A stretch of 7,909 bases of DNA. Origin: Bifidobacteriaceae bacterium (GTDB lineage Bacteria; Actinomycetota; Actinomycetes; Actinomycetales; Bifidobacteriaceae). The notes under the pieces were generated by a model. It did not search any database and was not told the DNA's origin. It was given only the letters and a program-made list of their open reading frames with translations. Positions within the stretch are counted from its first letter, which is position 1. Every line of letters starts with the position of its first letter. A program made the position numbers and the translations under genes. The stretch is taken from assembly GCA_031260825.1 (NCBI GenBank), contig JAISKS010000087.1, forward strand, positions 1 through 7,909, written 5' to 3'. Shown piece after piece: positions 1-6,493 of the stretch.

Positions 1-281
1 TGTAAATTTGGTCCTGTAAGAAGTTCATAAACCAAAAAACATATTTCAGAATCTAGTTCAAAATCCTCAACAGATACGACATTTGGATGATTCGCGGATC
101 TCAAAATATTTACTTCGCGTTTAACTCTTTCACGAATTTCATAATCATCACTAGTTGTAAAAAGTTTTAATGCGAATAAATCTCCGCCCTCATCTGATGC
201 CTTAAATACATCTCCGCTACCGCCCGCACCTAGATGTTCGAGTAAAGTGTACCCGCCTACATTATCGCCTATTTTATTCAT
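1..281 (-). CDS. Serine/threonine protein kinase, N-terminal part (partial, cut by window edge)
   Basis: The minus strand from the ATG at 281 encodes 93 residues that read as the N-lobe of a Hanks-type protein kinase. Seen directly: a glycine-rich ATP loop GAGGSGDVF at residues 18-26, the ATP-anchoring lysine in ALKLF (K39), the helix-C glutamate in REVNILR (E56), then HPNVV (65-69), and the hinge region FLVYELL (82-88). The catalytic HRD and DFG motifs would lie beyond position 1, so activity and any transmembrane or PASTA-type sensor region cannot be judged. The start lies 6 nt after the stop of the ppx-like gene with no good Shine-Dalgarno, suggesting translational coupling. Family knowledge: these kinases phosphorylate Ser/Thr on division, cell-wall and metabolic proteins in Actinomycetota. 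The substrate here is unknown. Confidence 0.88.
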   Translation of the reverse strand, partial: MNKIGDNVGGYTLLEHLGAGGSGDVFKASDEGGDLFALKLFTTSDDYEIRERVKREVNILRSANHPNVVSVEDFELDSEICFLVYELLTGPNL

Positions 282-287
282 AGAAAT

Positions 288-1301
288 CTATATTGAAAGT
301 GCAATTCCATCAAGAATGTCATTTTCACTTACTATAATATTATCAGTTTTGACAATTTTACTAAGTTCAGAAATGATTGTTTTAAATATCAAAGCACCTG
401 CTCTAATCACAGGTACACGTTTTGGAAGTAGTATTGTCTGATCATATAATTCAGATTCAGTAGAACCAATTAATAGATTGCATGCCTCATAAATTTCATC
501 AAAACTCAGCTGTGCATTTCCAACAATTTCCGGATCATATTTTTCTAATCTGAGTGCGTATGCAGTGATGGAAGTTATAGTACCGGCAAGTCCATAAATA
601 TTATTAATATCAGACAAATCAATTTTTGAAGTAACTTTTTTAATCCATTCTTTTACTTCTATCTCGGCATCATTTATTGCTGACAAAGGAATATGCTCAC
701 CAATAAGCACGCCGGAAAAATATTTTTCAGTAAGCCTTACACTGCCCATATCTGCTGAGAAAGAATCAATTAAATCAAGATTTTTTCCTTTAACAAATTC
801 AGTAGAACCGCCTCCTAAATCAATCACTAAATTATGCAAATCAATGCCTGCAATTGGAGAATCTACACCGGTTGATTTAGATCCATTGCTACAATATGTA
901 GCACCTAAATAAGAAAATGACGCTTCAGTTTCGCCCGAAATCACAGTAGGTTTCACACCTAATATATCCAAAGTTTTTTCAAAAAACAAATCATGATTTT
1001 GTGCATCGCGAGAAGCAGATGTTGCGATAAATTTCAAATTTTCATTCGGTACATTATACTCACGCAAAAACGCAGCATACTCTTTTTCATATTTGAAAGT
1101 TAATTCAAGTGCAGCCTCATCGAACATATGAGTACTATCAACTCCAATTCCGAGTTGATTCATATTTGACCATTTTGGGTGAAGATATTCTAAAGTTTTT
1201 GTACCATTTAAATGAGTGATTTGATTAGCGATAAGAAGTCTAATAGTATTTGTACCACAATCAAACGCAGCAACTTTTTTTATAGATTCTATATCGTTCA
1301 T
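288..1301 (-). CDS. ppx: Ppx/GppA-family exopolyphosphatase / guanosine pentaphosphate phosphohydrolase
   Basis: A 337-residue protein with the ASKHA-type fold of the Ppx/GppA family, which removes terminal phosphate from polyphosphate and/or converts pppGpp to ppGpp. Motifs seen: phosphate-1 AAFDCGTNTIRLL (11-23), IATSASRD (92-99), SGETEA with the likely catalytic glutamate (122-127), phosphate-2 DLGGGSTEF (161-169), and GLAGTITSITA further on. The length suits the short form of roughly 300-340 residues without the C-terminal HD domain of E. coli PPX. The reading frame is open further upstream to 1370, but the ATG at 1301 is chosen because a GGGGAG Shine-Dalgarno (1308-1313) sits 6 nt before it and the family N-terminus begins there. 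It starts 1 nt after the DUF501 stop, so the two are probably coupled. Polyphosphate versus pppGpp preference cannot be told from sequence. Confidence 0.93.
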   Translation of the reverse strand: MNDIESIKKVAAFDCGTNTIRLLIANQITHLNGTKTLEYLHPKWSNMNQLGIGVDSTHMFDEAALELTFKYEKEYAAFLREYNVPNENLKFIATSASRDAQNHDLFFEKTLDILGVKPTVISGETEASFSYLGATYCSNGSKSTGVDSPIAGIDLHNLVIDLGGGSTEFVKGKNLDLIDSFSADMGSVRLTEKYFSGVLIGEHIPLSAINDAEIEVKEWIKKVTSKIDLSDINNIYGLAGTITSITAYALRLEKYDPEIVGNAQLSFDEIYEACNLLIGSTESELYDQTILLPKRVPVIRAGALIFKTIISELSKIVKTDNIIVSENDILDGIALSI

Positions 1302-1302
1302 T

Positions 1303-1821
1303 TTAATCTCCCCACTCGTCATATTTAATTTTACACGAGCATTTTTCAAAACTCCACATTTTGAGTTCATTTAATTTTGACATAACTTCGTCGCCAGCTA
1401 AATTTGCGCCTTTTCCACATGCAACAGTTTGTCCAATTAATGAATGCAAACATTTAATATGAGTAGGCATTCCTCCTGCCGATATATTTTCCAAATGAGG
1501 ATTGTCAGTATTTTTGCAAATTTGAATTCGACTTTCAATGTAGTTTTTATGTGCAGTTTCTAAATCGTAATCTAAAATATGATCGTTCATTTCCTCCATA
1601 TAATGCTCAGCTTCAAGAGTGGATACTGCCTTAACTAGGGCTGGTAAAACCAAATAAAAAGTAGTTGGAAATGGAGTTCCATCGTCAAGCGTATGAGTCA
1701 CAATTGCAATAATCGGATTGCCACATTTGCATCGACCAGCGATTTTTAGCAGACCTCTAGGCGGACGCCCAAGCATTTTGCGAATTACGAAAATGTCATT
1801 ATCAGTAGGATCTTCAAACAT
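1303..1821 (-). CDS. DUF501 domain protein (conserved actinobacterial, function unknown)
   Basis: A 172-residue protein matching the DUF501 family. Seen: LGRPPRG (17-23), the cysteine pair in RCKCG (C31, C33), DGTPFPTTFYL (47-57) followed by a conserved P-L stretch and STLEAEHYMEEM (67-78), then GGMPTHIKCLH (116-126) and GANLAGDE (138-145). A C-terminal CSC pair ends the protein. The spaced Cys/His residues could bind a metal, but that is inference. No function is established for the family; its conserved place between a divIC-like gene and ppx is the main clue. The ATG at 1821 lies 9 nt after the upstream stop with no clear Shine-Dalgarno, so reinitiation from the upstream gene is likely. 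Its own 3' end carries the ribosome binding site of ppx. Confidence 0.9.
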   Translation of the reverse strand: MFEDPTDNDIFVIRKMLGRPPRGLLKIAGRCKCGNPIIAIVTHTLDDGTPFPTTFYLVLPALVKAVSTLEAEHYMEEMNDHILDYDLETAHKNYIESRIQICKNTDNPHLENISAGGMPTHIKCLHSLIGQTVACGKGANLAGDEVMSKLNELKMWSFEKCSCKIKYDEWGD

Positions 1822-1830
1822 ATTTGTAGC

Positions 1831-2523
1831 TTATTTAAATGAATCAATAATTGTAAGATACCAAGGTTGACCAATTAGATTGTCAATATTATTTGTAGTT
1901 TTTGTTGTATTGTCTAAAATCGTAATAACTTTATCAGCGCCATATACTTTTGATATCTCAATTAGTTCATTAAAAGTAAGCGTGTCAGTAAGAATTCCAA
2001 GTTCTTCTAGATCAATATCTTCAGCCTCAAACGCCGATGCCGAAATTTCTGCATTTAGAAATTTTGAAATATCTTCATCAGTTGTAAGACCATATCCGGT
2101 TAAATCTTTTTGTTTTACAATCACAGATTGCTCGCCAGGAAGAATATAATGTAGCTTTTCGCGAGCTTTTGAAATCACATATTCCTCATCATTCCATTTA
2201 TCAATTTCAGCTTTTTTCATCTCTAAACGATTTTGAAGTTCTGCATTTTGCATTTTTAAAGTTTTCACATTTGTGTATTGAGTAAGCGCGCTATTTAATG
2301 GTTTAATTAATATTGTTGTACAAATAATTGTGATAAAAATGCACATAAAAATTTCCATACTAATATAATTTCCCATTAAATCAGAAAAGGTATATGAAGG
2401 TAAAACTTTACGGTTTTTGTAGTAATCATCAGGGTTCTGAGTAGAATCAAGATTTCTCTCAATATATTCTTCAGTCTCTGCAAGATTAATTTTGCCAAAT
2501 ATTGCTCTAGTTCTCTTTGTCAT
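1831..2523 (-). CDS. Septum formation initiator (FtsB/DivIC-like) membrane protein
   Basis: A 230-residue bitopic membrane protein. Order: charged cytoplasmic N-terminus (1-53), one transmembrane helix (about 54-75, rich in I/F/T), a coiled coil (about 78-108, KMQNAELQNRLEMKKAEIDK), then the family signature W110-N-D-E-E-Y, KAREKLHYILPGE (119-131). An acidic, low-complexity tail follows and ends in GQPWYLTIIDSF (218-229), like the PWY...D terminus of actinobacterial homologues. FtsB/DivIC proteins form a complex with FtsL and FtsQ/DivIB that activates septal peptidoglycan synthesis. The frame is open upstream to 2613, but that extension would run into the divergent ettA gene. The ATG at 2523 is preferred because a TATAAT on this strand ends 6 nt before it, predicting a leaderless mRNA, and no Shine-Dalgarno is present. 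First gene of the minus-strand unit. Confidence 0.9.
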   Translation of the reverse strand: MTKRTRAIFGKINLAETEEYIERNLDSTQNPDDYYKNRKVLPSYTFSDLMGNYISMEIFMCIFITIICTTILIKPLNSALTQYTNVKTLKMQNAELQNRLEMKKAEIDKWNDEEYVISKAREKLHYILPGEQSVIVKQKDLTGYGLTTDEDISKFLNAEISASAFEAEDIDLEELGILTDTLTFNELIEISKVYGADKVITILDNTTKTTNNIDNLIGQPWYLTIIDSFK

Positions 2524-2525
2524 GT

Positions 2526-2543
2526 TATAATTATACATATAAT
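2526..2543 (+). promoter_or_regulatory. Candidate -10 boxes for ettA
   Basis: Two TATAAT hexamers lie on the plus strand at 2526-2531 and 2538-2543. Possible -35 partners are TTGCTC (2502-2507, 18-bp spacer) and TTGTCA (2517-2522, 15-bp spacer); neither pair is ideal, so the true one cannot be fixed by eye. Start sites would fall near 2538 or 2550, giving a short leader that contains the ribosome binding site. These elements overlap the start of the divergent septum-formation gene. Confidence 0.45.
2530..2535 (-). promoter_or_regulatory. -10 box of the divIC-like gene, leaderless type
   Basis: Read on the minus strand the sequence is TATAAT, TATAAC, ATG. The A of the ATG is therefore the seventh base after a perfect -10 hexamer, just where transcription usually starts. 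There is no good -35 match at 17 bp spacing (ACCTCT) and no Shine-Dalgarno. This is the arrangement of leaderless genes in Actinomycetota. The TATAAT lies in a 10-bp palindrome (2526-2535) that carries the same hexamer on the other strand. Confidence 0.6.
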
Positions 2544-2550
2544 ATTTATA

Positions 2551-2557
2551 AAAGAGG
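2551..2557 (+). promoter_or_regulatory. Ribosome binding site of ettA (decides the start)
   Basis: AAAGAGG lies 4 nt before the ATG at 2562. It supports that ATG over the in-frame upstream ATG at 2517, which has no such site and would lie inside the divergent gene. Confidence 0.7.
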
Positions 2558-2561
2558 TTAT

Positions 2562-4247
2562 ATGGCAGAATATATCTATCAAATGCATGAAGCACGCAAA
2601 ACTGTTGGCACAAAAGTTATCCTAGATAACGTTTCACTATCGTTTTTCCCAGGTGCAAAAATTGGTGTCGTTGGTCCTAATGGCGCTGGTAAATCTACAA
2701 TTCTAAAAATTATGGCAGGTTTAGATAATGTAACAAATGGTACAGCAGACCTTACTCCAGGCTATACTGTTGGAATTTTGATGCAAGAGCCTCCATTAGA
2801 TGATGATTTGACAGTGATGGGAAATCTTGAACTTGCGTTCAAAGAAGTGCTTGATAAAGTTGCAAAATACAATGAGATTTCTGAAAAAATGACAGATCCT
2901 GATGCTGATTTTGATACGCTACTTGCCGAAATGGGTGAGCTCCAAGAATATCTTGATAATAATAATGGCTGGGATATTTCAGCTCAGCTTGAACTAGCTG
3001 CTGCCGCCCTTCAGCTACCTCCAAATGATGAGCCTGTGGTACATCTTTCAGGAGGAGAACGTCGCCGCGTGGCACTTTGTAAATTGCTTCTAGAAGCGCC
3101 AGATTTGTTGCTCTTAGATGAGCCTACTAACCATTTGGATGCAGAAAGTATTGCTTGGCTTGAACAACATTTATCTAAATATACGGGTGCCGTACTTGCC
3201 GTAACACATGATAGATATTTTCTTGATCATGTAGCTGAATGGATATGTGAAGTTGACCGCGGTCAGCTTTATCCTTATGAGGGTAATTATACAACTTATC
3301 TTGAGACAAAATCTCAGCGTCTTGAAGTACAAGGTAAAAAAGATGCCAAACTTGCGCGCCGTCTAAGAAACGAATTAGATTGGGTTAGAACTAATCCAAA
3401 GGGTCGCCGAGCTAAGTCAAAAGCACGTCTAGAGGCTTATGAGAAAATGGCACTTGAAGCAGAAAAAACTAAGAAATTAGACTTTGAAGAAATTCAAATT
3501 CCACCAGGACCACGTCTTGGAAATGTAGTTTTGGAAGCTGATGGATTAACAAAATCTTTTGGCGATCGTGTTCTATTTAAAGATTTGAGTTTCTCACTTC
3601 CACCTAATGGAATCGTAGGTGTGATAGGTCCAAATGGTGTTGGAAAGTCAACACTTTTCAAAAGTATTGTAGGGCTTGAAGAACTAAATTCTGGTGAATT
3701 AAAAGTTGGAGAAACTGTTAAAATATCTTATGTAGATCAGGGGAGAGGTGGACTAGATCCTAATAAAAATTTATGGGAAGTTGTGTCTGACGGATTAGAT
3801 TTCTTAATCGTAAATAAGGTCGAAATTCCATCTCGTGCTTATGTAGCATCATTTGGTTTTAAAGGCCCAGATCAACAAAAGCCATCAAAAGTACTTTCGG
3901 GTGGAGAGCGAAATCGTTTGAATTTAGCGCTCACATTAAAGCAAGGTGGTAATTTATTATTGCTCGATGAACCTACAAATGACCTTGATGTTGAGACTTT
4001 AGGATCACTAGAAAATGCACTTTTGGAATTCCCTGGATGCGCTGTTGTGATCACACATGATAGATGGTTCTTAGACAGAATTGCTACACATATTTTAGCA
4101 TATGAAGGCGAAGATGAAGCCACTGGAACGCCTAGTTGGTACTGGTTCGAAGGCAACTTTGAAGATTATGAAGCTAACAAAATCGAAAGACTTGGCGAAG
4201 AAGCAGCTAGACCAAAACGCTCAGTTTACAGAAAACTTACTAGATAA
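2562..4247 (+). CDS. ettA: Energy-dependent translational throttle protein EttA (ABC-F ATPase)
   Basis: A 561-residue ABC-F protein, close to the roughly 555 of E. coli EttA, and recognisable from its start (MAEYIYQMH, then SLSFFPGAKIG). Two nucleotide-binding domains without membrane helices: domain 1 has Walker A GPNGAGKST (38-46), signature LSGGE (162-166), Walker B with catalytic E187 in LLDEPTNHLD, and H216 in the switch; domain 2 has GPNGVGKST (356-364), LSGGE (445-449), E470 in LLDEPTNDLD and H499. Between them lies a charged P-site tRNA-interaction linker (about 240-300; EGNYTTYLE, then an Arg/Lys-rich helix with GRRAKSKARLEAYE). Known role of EttA: it binds the ribosomal E site and gates the first peptide bond according to ADP/ATP ratio. 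All catalytic residues are intact. The gene is divergent from the septum gene and 45 nt upstream of the phosphorylase. Confidence 0.97.
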   Translation: MAEYIYQMHEARKTVGTKVILDNVSLSFFPGAKIGVVGPNGAGKSTILKIMAGLDNVTNGTADLTPGYTVGILMQEPPLDDDLTVMGNLELAFKEVLDKVAKYNEISEKMTDPDADFDTLLAEMGELQEYLDNNNGWDISAQLELAAAALQLPPNDEPVVHLSGGERRRVALCKLLLEAPDLLLLDEPTNHLDAESIAWLEQHLSKYTGAVLAVTHDRYFLDHVAEWICEVDRGQLYPYEGNYTTYLETKSQRLEVQGKKDAKLARRLRNELDWVRTNPKGRRAKSKARLEAYEKMALEAEKTKKLDFEEIQIPPGPRLGNVVLEADGLTKSFGDRVLFKDLSFSLPPNGIVGVIGPNGVGKSTLFKSIVGLEELNSGELKVGETVKISYVDQGRGGLDPNKNLWEVVSDGLDFLIVNKVEIPSRAYVASFGFKGPDQQKPSKVLSGGERNRLNLALTLKQGGNLLLLDEPTNDLDVETLGSLENALLEFPGCAVVITHDRWFLDRIATHILAYEGEDEATGTPSWYWFEGNFEDYEANKIERLGEEAARPKRSVYRKLTR

Positions 4248-4280
4248 AATTGCTAGTTAAAACTTAATAATAAAATAATT

Positions 4281-4285
4281 AGGAG
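4281..4285 (+). promoter_or_regulatory. Ribosome binding site of the nucleoside phosphorylase
   Basis: AGGAG sits 7 nt before the ATG at 4293. This supports 4293 over the in-frame ATG at 4302, which would be 16 nt away. Confidence 0.8.
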
Positions 4286-4292
4286 AAAAATT

Positions 4293-5594
4293 ATGGTAAC
4301 AATGTATGAAATAATAGAGAAAAAACAACGCGGAAATAAACTCGATGAGAGTGAAATTAAATATTTCGTAAATGGATATACAGCAGGTGATATCCCTGAT
4401 TATCAGGCCTCAGCTCTCCTTATGGCGATTTATTTCGTTGGAATGGATTATGAAGAAACTGCACTTTTAACTCGTTATATGACAAATTCTGGTGAAATAA
4501 TTGATCTTTCTGGAATCGATGGAATTAAAATTGACAAGCATTCTACAGGCGGTGTTGGCGATAAAGCTACAATCGTTACCGTACCACTTGCTGCTGCTTG
4601 CGGTGAAAATGTCGCTAAGTTTTCTGGAAGAGGTTTAGGCTTCACTGGCGGTACAATCGACAAACTTGAATCAATTCCTGGATATGTTACAGGTCTTTCA
4701 ATCGATAAATTTATCGATGCAGTGAATAAAGTTGGTGCTGCGATGGCTGGTGCGACTGGCGATTTAGCCCCTGCTGATAAAAAACTTTATGCGCTAAGAG
4801 ATGTAACATCAACTGTTGAATCAATCCCATTAATTGCTTCTTCGATTATGTCAAAAAAACTTGCTTCCGGCGCTGACGGAATTATTTTAGATGTGAAATG
4901 CGGAAGTGGTGCTTTTATGAAGAACCCTGATACGGCTGCAGAATTAGCACAAACAATGATTGATATTGGAAAATATGAAGGCAAAGATATGGCAGCTTTC
5001 ATTACCAATATGGATCAACCTCTTGGTTTAGCAATCGGAAATGCGCTAGAAATCAAAGAAGCAGTCGAAACACTTCAAGGAAATGGACCTGCTGATTTAG
5101 TTGATTTATGCGTTTCTCAATGCGTAAAAGCTATGGAAATGACATCATCGAAATCTGCTGATGAATGTAAAACAATTATTGAAACTGCAATTAATGATGG
5201 TTCTGCATATAAAAAATTCCTAGAAATCGTAGAAAATCAAGGTGGAGATACTTCTTATATTGAAGATATTTCTAAACTTGTTGGTACACCTTCTTCTCAA
5301 GAATGGCTTGCAGAAAATGATGGATATATTAGTTCTATGCAAACTGAGCGTATCGGGATTTCATCAGTATTACTGGGCGCTGGACGCGAAACAAAAGAGG
5401 ATGATATTGACTATTTAGCTGGTATAGTTCTTGCGAAAAAAACTGGCGATATTGTTAAAAAAGGTGATTTGATTGCAACTGCATATGCTACAGATTCATC
5501 GAAATTTGATGCAGCTAAAAAATGCTTTATGGACGCACTAACATTTTCATCAGATAAACCTGAAATTATTCCAATCATCATAAAAGAACTTTAA
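4293..5594 (+). CDS. pdp: Pyrimidine-nucleoside phosphorylase (thymidine/uridine phosphorylase)
   Basis: A 433-residue enzyme of the thymidine/pyrimidine-nucleoside phosphorylase family, usual length. It splits (deoxy)pyrimidine nucleosides with phosphate into base and (deoxy)ribose 1-phosphate, for salvage and carbon use. Seen: the N-terminal helical domain (about 1-65), phosphate loop KHSTGGVGDK (82-91) with H83, family signature SGRGLGFTGGTIDKLE (111-126), and catalytic or base-binding R169, S184 and K188 in ALRD...SSIMSKK. The C-terminal domain (about 345-433) is complete. K109 before the signature matches the lysine of Bacillus-type PyNP, where E. coli DeoA has methionine, so broad thymidine plus uridine activity is inferred. 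F117 replaces the histidine usual in SGRGLGHTGG. It follows ettA by 45 nt, probably in the same transcript although a weak own promoter is possible, and ends before a hairpin. Confidence 0.94.
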   Translation: MVTMYEIIEKKQRGNKLDESEIKYFVNGYTAGDIPDYQASALLMAIYFVGMDYEETALLTRYMTNSGEIIDLSGIDGIKIDKHSTGGVGDKATIVTVPLAAACGENVAKFSGRGLGFTGGTIDKLESIPGYVTGLSIDKFIDAVNKVGAAMAGATGDLAPADKKLYALRDVTSTVESIPLIASSIMSKKLASGADGIILDVKCGSGAFMKNPDTAAELAQTMIDIGKYEGKDMAAFITNMDQPLGLAIGNALEIKEAVETLQGNGPADLVDLCVSQCVKAMEMTSSKSADECKTIIETAINDGSAYKKFLEIVENQGGDTSYIEDISKLVGTPSSQEWLAENDGYISSMQTERIGISSVLLGAGRETKEDDIDYLAGIVLAKKTGDIVKKGDLIATAYATDSSKFDAAKKCFMDALTFSSDKPEIIPIIIKEL

Positions 5595-5603
5595 TTAATA
5601 TTT

Positions 5604-5642
5604 GGGTAATATACCGATTTTTAACTTTTTCGGTATATTCCC
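5604..5642 (+). terminator. Hairpin downstream of the phosphorylase, probable terminator without U tract
   Basis: GGGTAATATACCGA (5604-5617) pairs with TCGGTATATTCCC (5630-5642): 13 base pairs with one bulged base and a 12-nt T-rich loop. It begins 9 nt after the stop codon and separates the ettA-pdp unit from the next promoter, which fits a terminator. No run of T follows on either strand, so it would be a non-canonical terminator or an mRNA 3'-end stabiliser. Confidence 0.55.
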
Positions 5643-5673
5643 TAATGATGATGCTCATATATGATTTTAAAAC

Positions 5674-5682
5674 TGCTATAAT
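5674..5682 (+). promoter_or_regulatory. Extended -10 promoter of the membrane-protein gene
   Basis: TGCTATAAT is a perfect extended -10 element (TGnTATAAT). Eight bases separate it from the ATG at 5691, so transcription would start at or within about two bases of the start codon. A second overlapping TATAAT lies at 5682-5687. No convincing -35 and no Shine-Dalgarno are present, so the mRNA is probably leaderless or nearly so. Confidence 0.6.
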
Positions 5683-5690
5683 ATAATATT

Positions 5691-6356
5691 ATGAATACCG
5701 ATACTATAACCAAAAATCATACAATTACTTTTCGTAATTTGAACTATGCAGTATTCACACTTCTACTTCTAATTTTTTCATTTATAGTATCTTATCGTTT
5801 ATTTATTATGGATGGAAATTTCAGACGATTTACGATTTTTCCAATTGCGATAAATATAATTTTCTTGCAGTTTTACCTTATTCCATCGGTAAAGTTTTAT
5901 TCGAGAACTTTAAAAATATCTGACTATTTAAGATCAACAATTATCCCATTAACTGTTGTAAAAGAACTAAATTTAGCTGGGGATATTTTCCTTACTACTA
6001 TTAATGATAATGTATATCGAATCCCATTTGTCAAACCTTGTACCAAAAAATGCAAGCATCTAATGAAATATAGTTTTATGGATGTGATTCACTTTGATAA
6101 AGTTAATAAAGAGTCCAAATATTTGAAAAACAAAAATATTTTCAAGCGAGGTGCTAATTCATATTCTTGCTATAATCTTCAACTTGTAAATTTACTATGT
6201 GTAAAAAAGAAAAATTTGTTGATTGAATTAAAAAATGGAATTGATGAAAACACAGCTAATTTACTAATACTTGAGAGAACAAAATTCAACATTAACAAAA
6301 TAGTTTTAAGTGTTTTTCTGTTAACTTTCGCTGCCACTTTCGCGATATTTTTGTAG
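5691..6356 (+). CDS. Three-helix membrane protein, possible bacterial PH-like domain, function unknown
   Basis: A 221-residue protein I do not recognise with certainty. Visible: polar N-terminus (1-16), two hydrophobic helices (about 17-39 and 47-66), a soluble middle of about 135 residues rich in Lys and Asn, and a last helix at the very C-terminus (203-221). Just after helix 2 comes a strand-rich stretch (VKFYSRTLKISDYL, then STIIPLTVVKELNL, then DIFLTTINDNVYRIPF) that resembles the PH-like core (bPH type) of small actinobacterial membrane proteins with two helices before the domain; this is inference from pattern alone. Five cysteines (C117, C121, C160, C170 among them) lie in the middle region, which may be cytoplasmic. 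The coding sequence is more AT-rich than ettA or pdp, suggesting an accessory gene. It has its own promoter and stands between the phosphorylase and the Panacea regulator. Confidence 0.7.
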   Translation: MNTDTITKNHTITFRNLNYAVFTLLLLIFSFIVSYRLFIMDGNFRRFTIFPIAINIIFLQFYLIPSVKFYSRTLKISDYLRSTIIPLTVVKELNLAGDIFLTTINDNVYRIPFVKPCTKKCKHLMKYSFMDVIHFDKVNKESKYLKNKNIFKRGANSYSCYNLQLVNLLCVKKKNLLIELKNGIDENTANLLILERTKFNINKIVLSVFLLTFAATFAIFL

Positions 6357-6400
6357 ATTTTTTCTATTAATTATTTTTTCAGGACTTCGTGTATTCATAT

Positions 6401-6442
6401 ATGTATAAAATATTAGAATCCCAATGTATAAAATATTAGAAT
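6401..6442. repeat. Exact 19-bp direct repeat upstream of the HTH-Panacea gene (candidate operator)
   Basis: ATGTATAAAATATTAGAAT occurs at 6401-6419 and again, with no mismatch, at 6424-6442, a period of 23 bp (about two helical turns). The second copy ends 2 bp before the candidate -35 of the downstream gene. Two identical half-sites on the same face of the helix are what a dimeric or cooperatively bound regulator would use, and the encoded HTH protein is the natural candidate. A recent tandem duplication without function is the alternative. Confidence 0.6.
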
Positions 6443-6444
6443 AT

Positions 6445-6473
6445 CTGCGAATTCAATTTTTTTATGATATACT
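6445..6473 (+). promoter_or_regulatory. Promoter of the HTH-Panacea gene
   Basis: CTGCGA (6445-6450, weak -35) and TATACT (6468-6473, -10) are 17 bp apart, and TGA just before the -10 makes it an extended -10 (TGATATACT). Transcription would start near 6480, leaving a leader of about 14 nt that holds the GAAAGG ribosome binding site (6481-6486), 7 nt before the ATG at 6494. Unlike its neighbours this gene therefore has a leader. Confidence 0.55.
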
Positions 6474-6493
6474 GATTAAAGAAAGGTAAAATT

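Noticed and set aside
1302..1370. N-terminal extension of the ppx-like protein to an ATG at 1370.
   Set aside because: It overlaps the DUF501 coding end, lacks family similarity, and the internal ATG at 1301 has a GGGGAG ribosome binding site at good spacing.
2524..2613. 30-residue N-terminal extension of the septum-formation protein to an ATG at 2613.
   Set aside because: It would overlap ettA coding sequence and promoter; the ATG at 2523 has a leaderless-type -10 directly before it.
2839..3075. Minus-strand ORFs inside ettA (also 3872-4156) and inside the phosphorylase (4475-4663, 4787-5008).
   Set aside because: They are antisense shadows of well-supported genes, with no recognisable family features or start signals.
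4239..4256. Short inverted repeat ACTAG...CTAGT at the ettA stop, considered as a terminator between ettA and the phosphorylase.
   Set aside because: Only 5 bp of stem and no T tract follows; the 45-nt gap looks more like an operon junction.
6424..6489. A 21-codon ORF starting in the second repeat copy (MYKILEYL...) and ending just before the HTH gene; the first copy starts a 12-codon ORF with the same first six residues.
   Set aside because: Neither has a ribosome binding site, and the best promoter (6445-6473) would start transcription downstream of both ATGs. The repeated MYKILE is explained by the DNA repeat.
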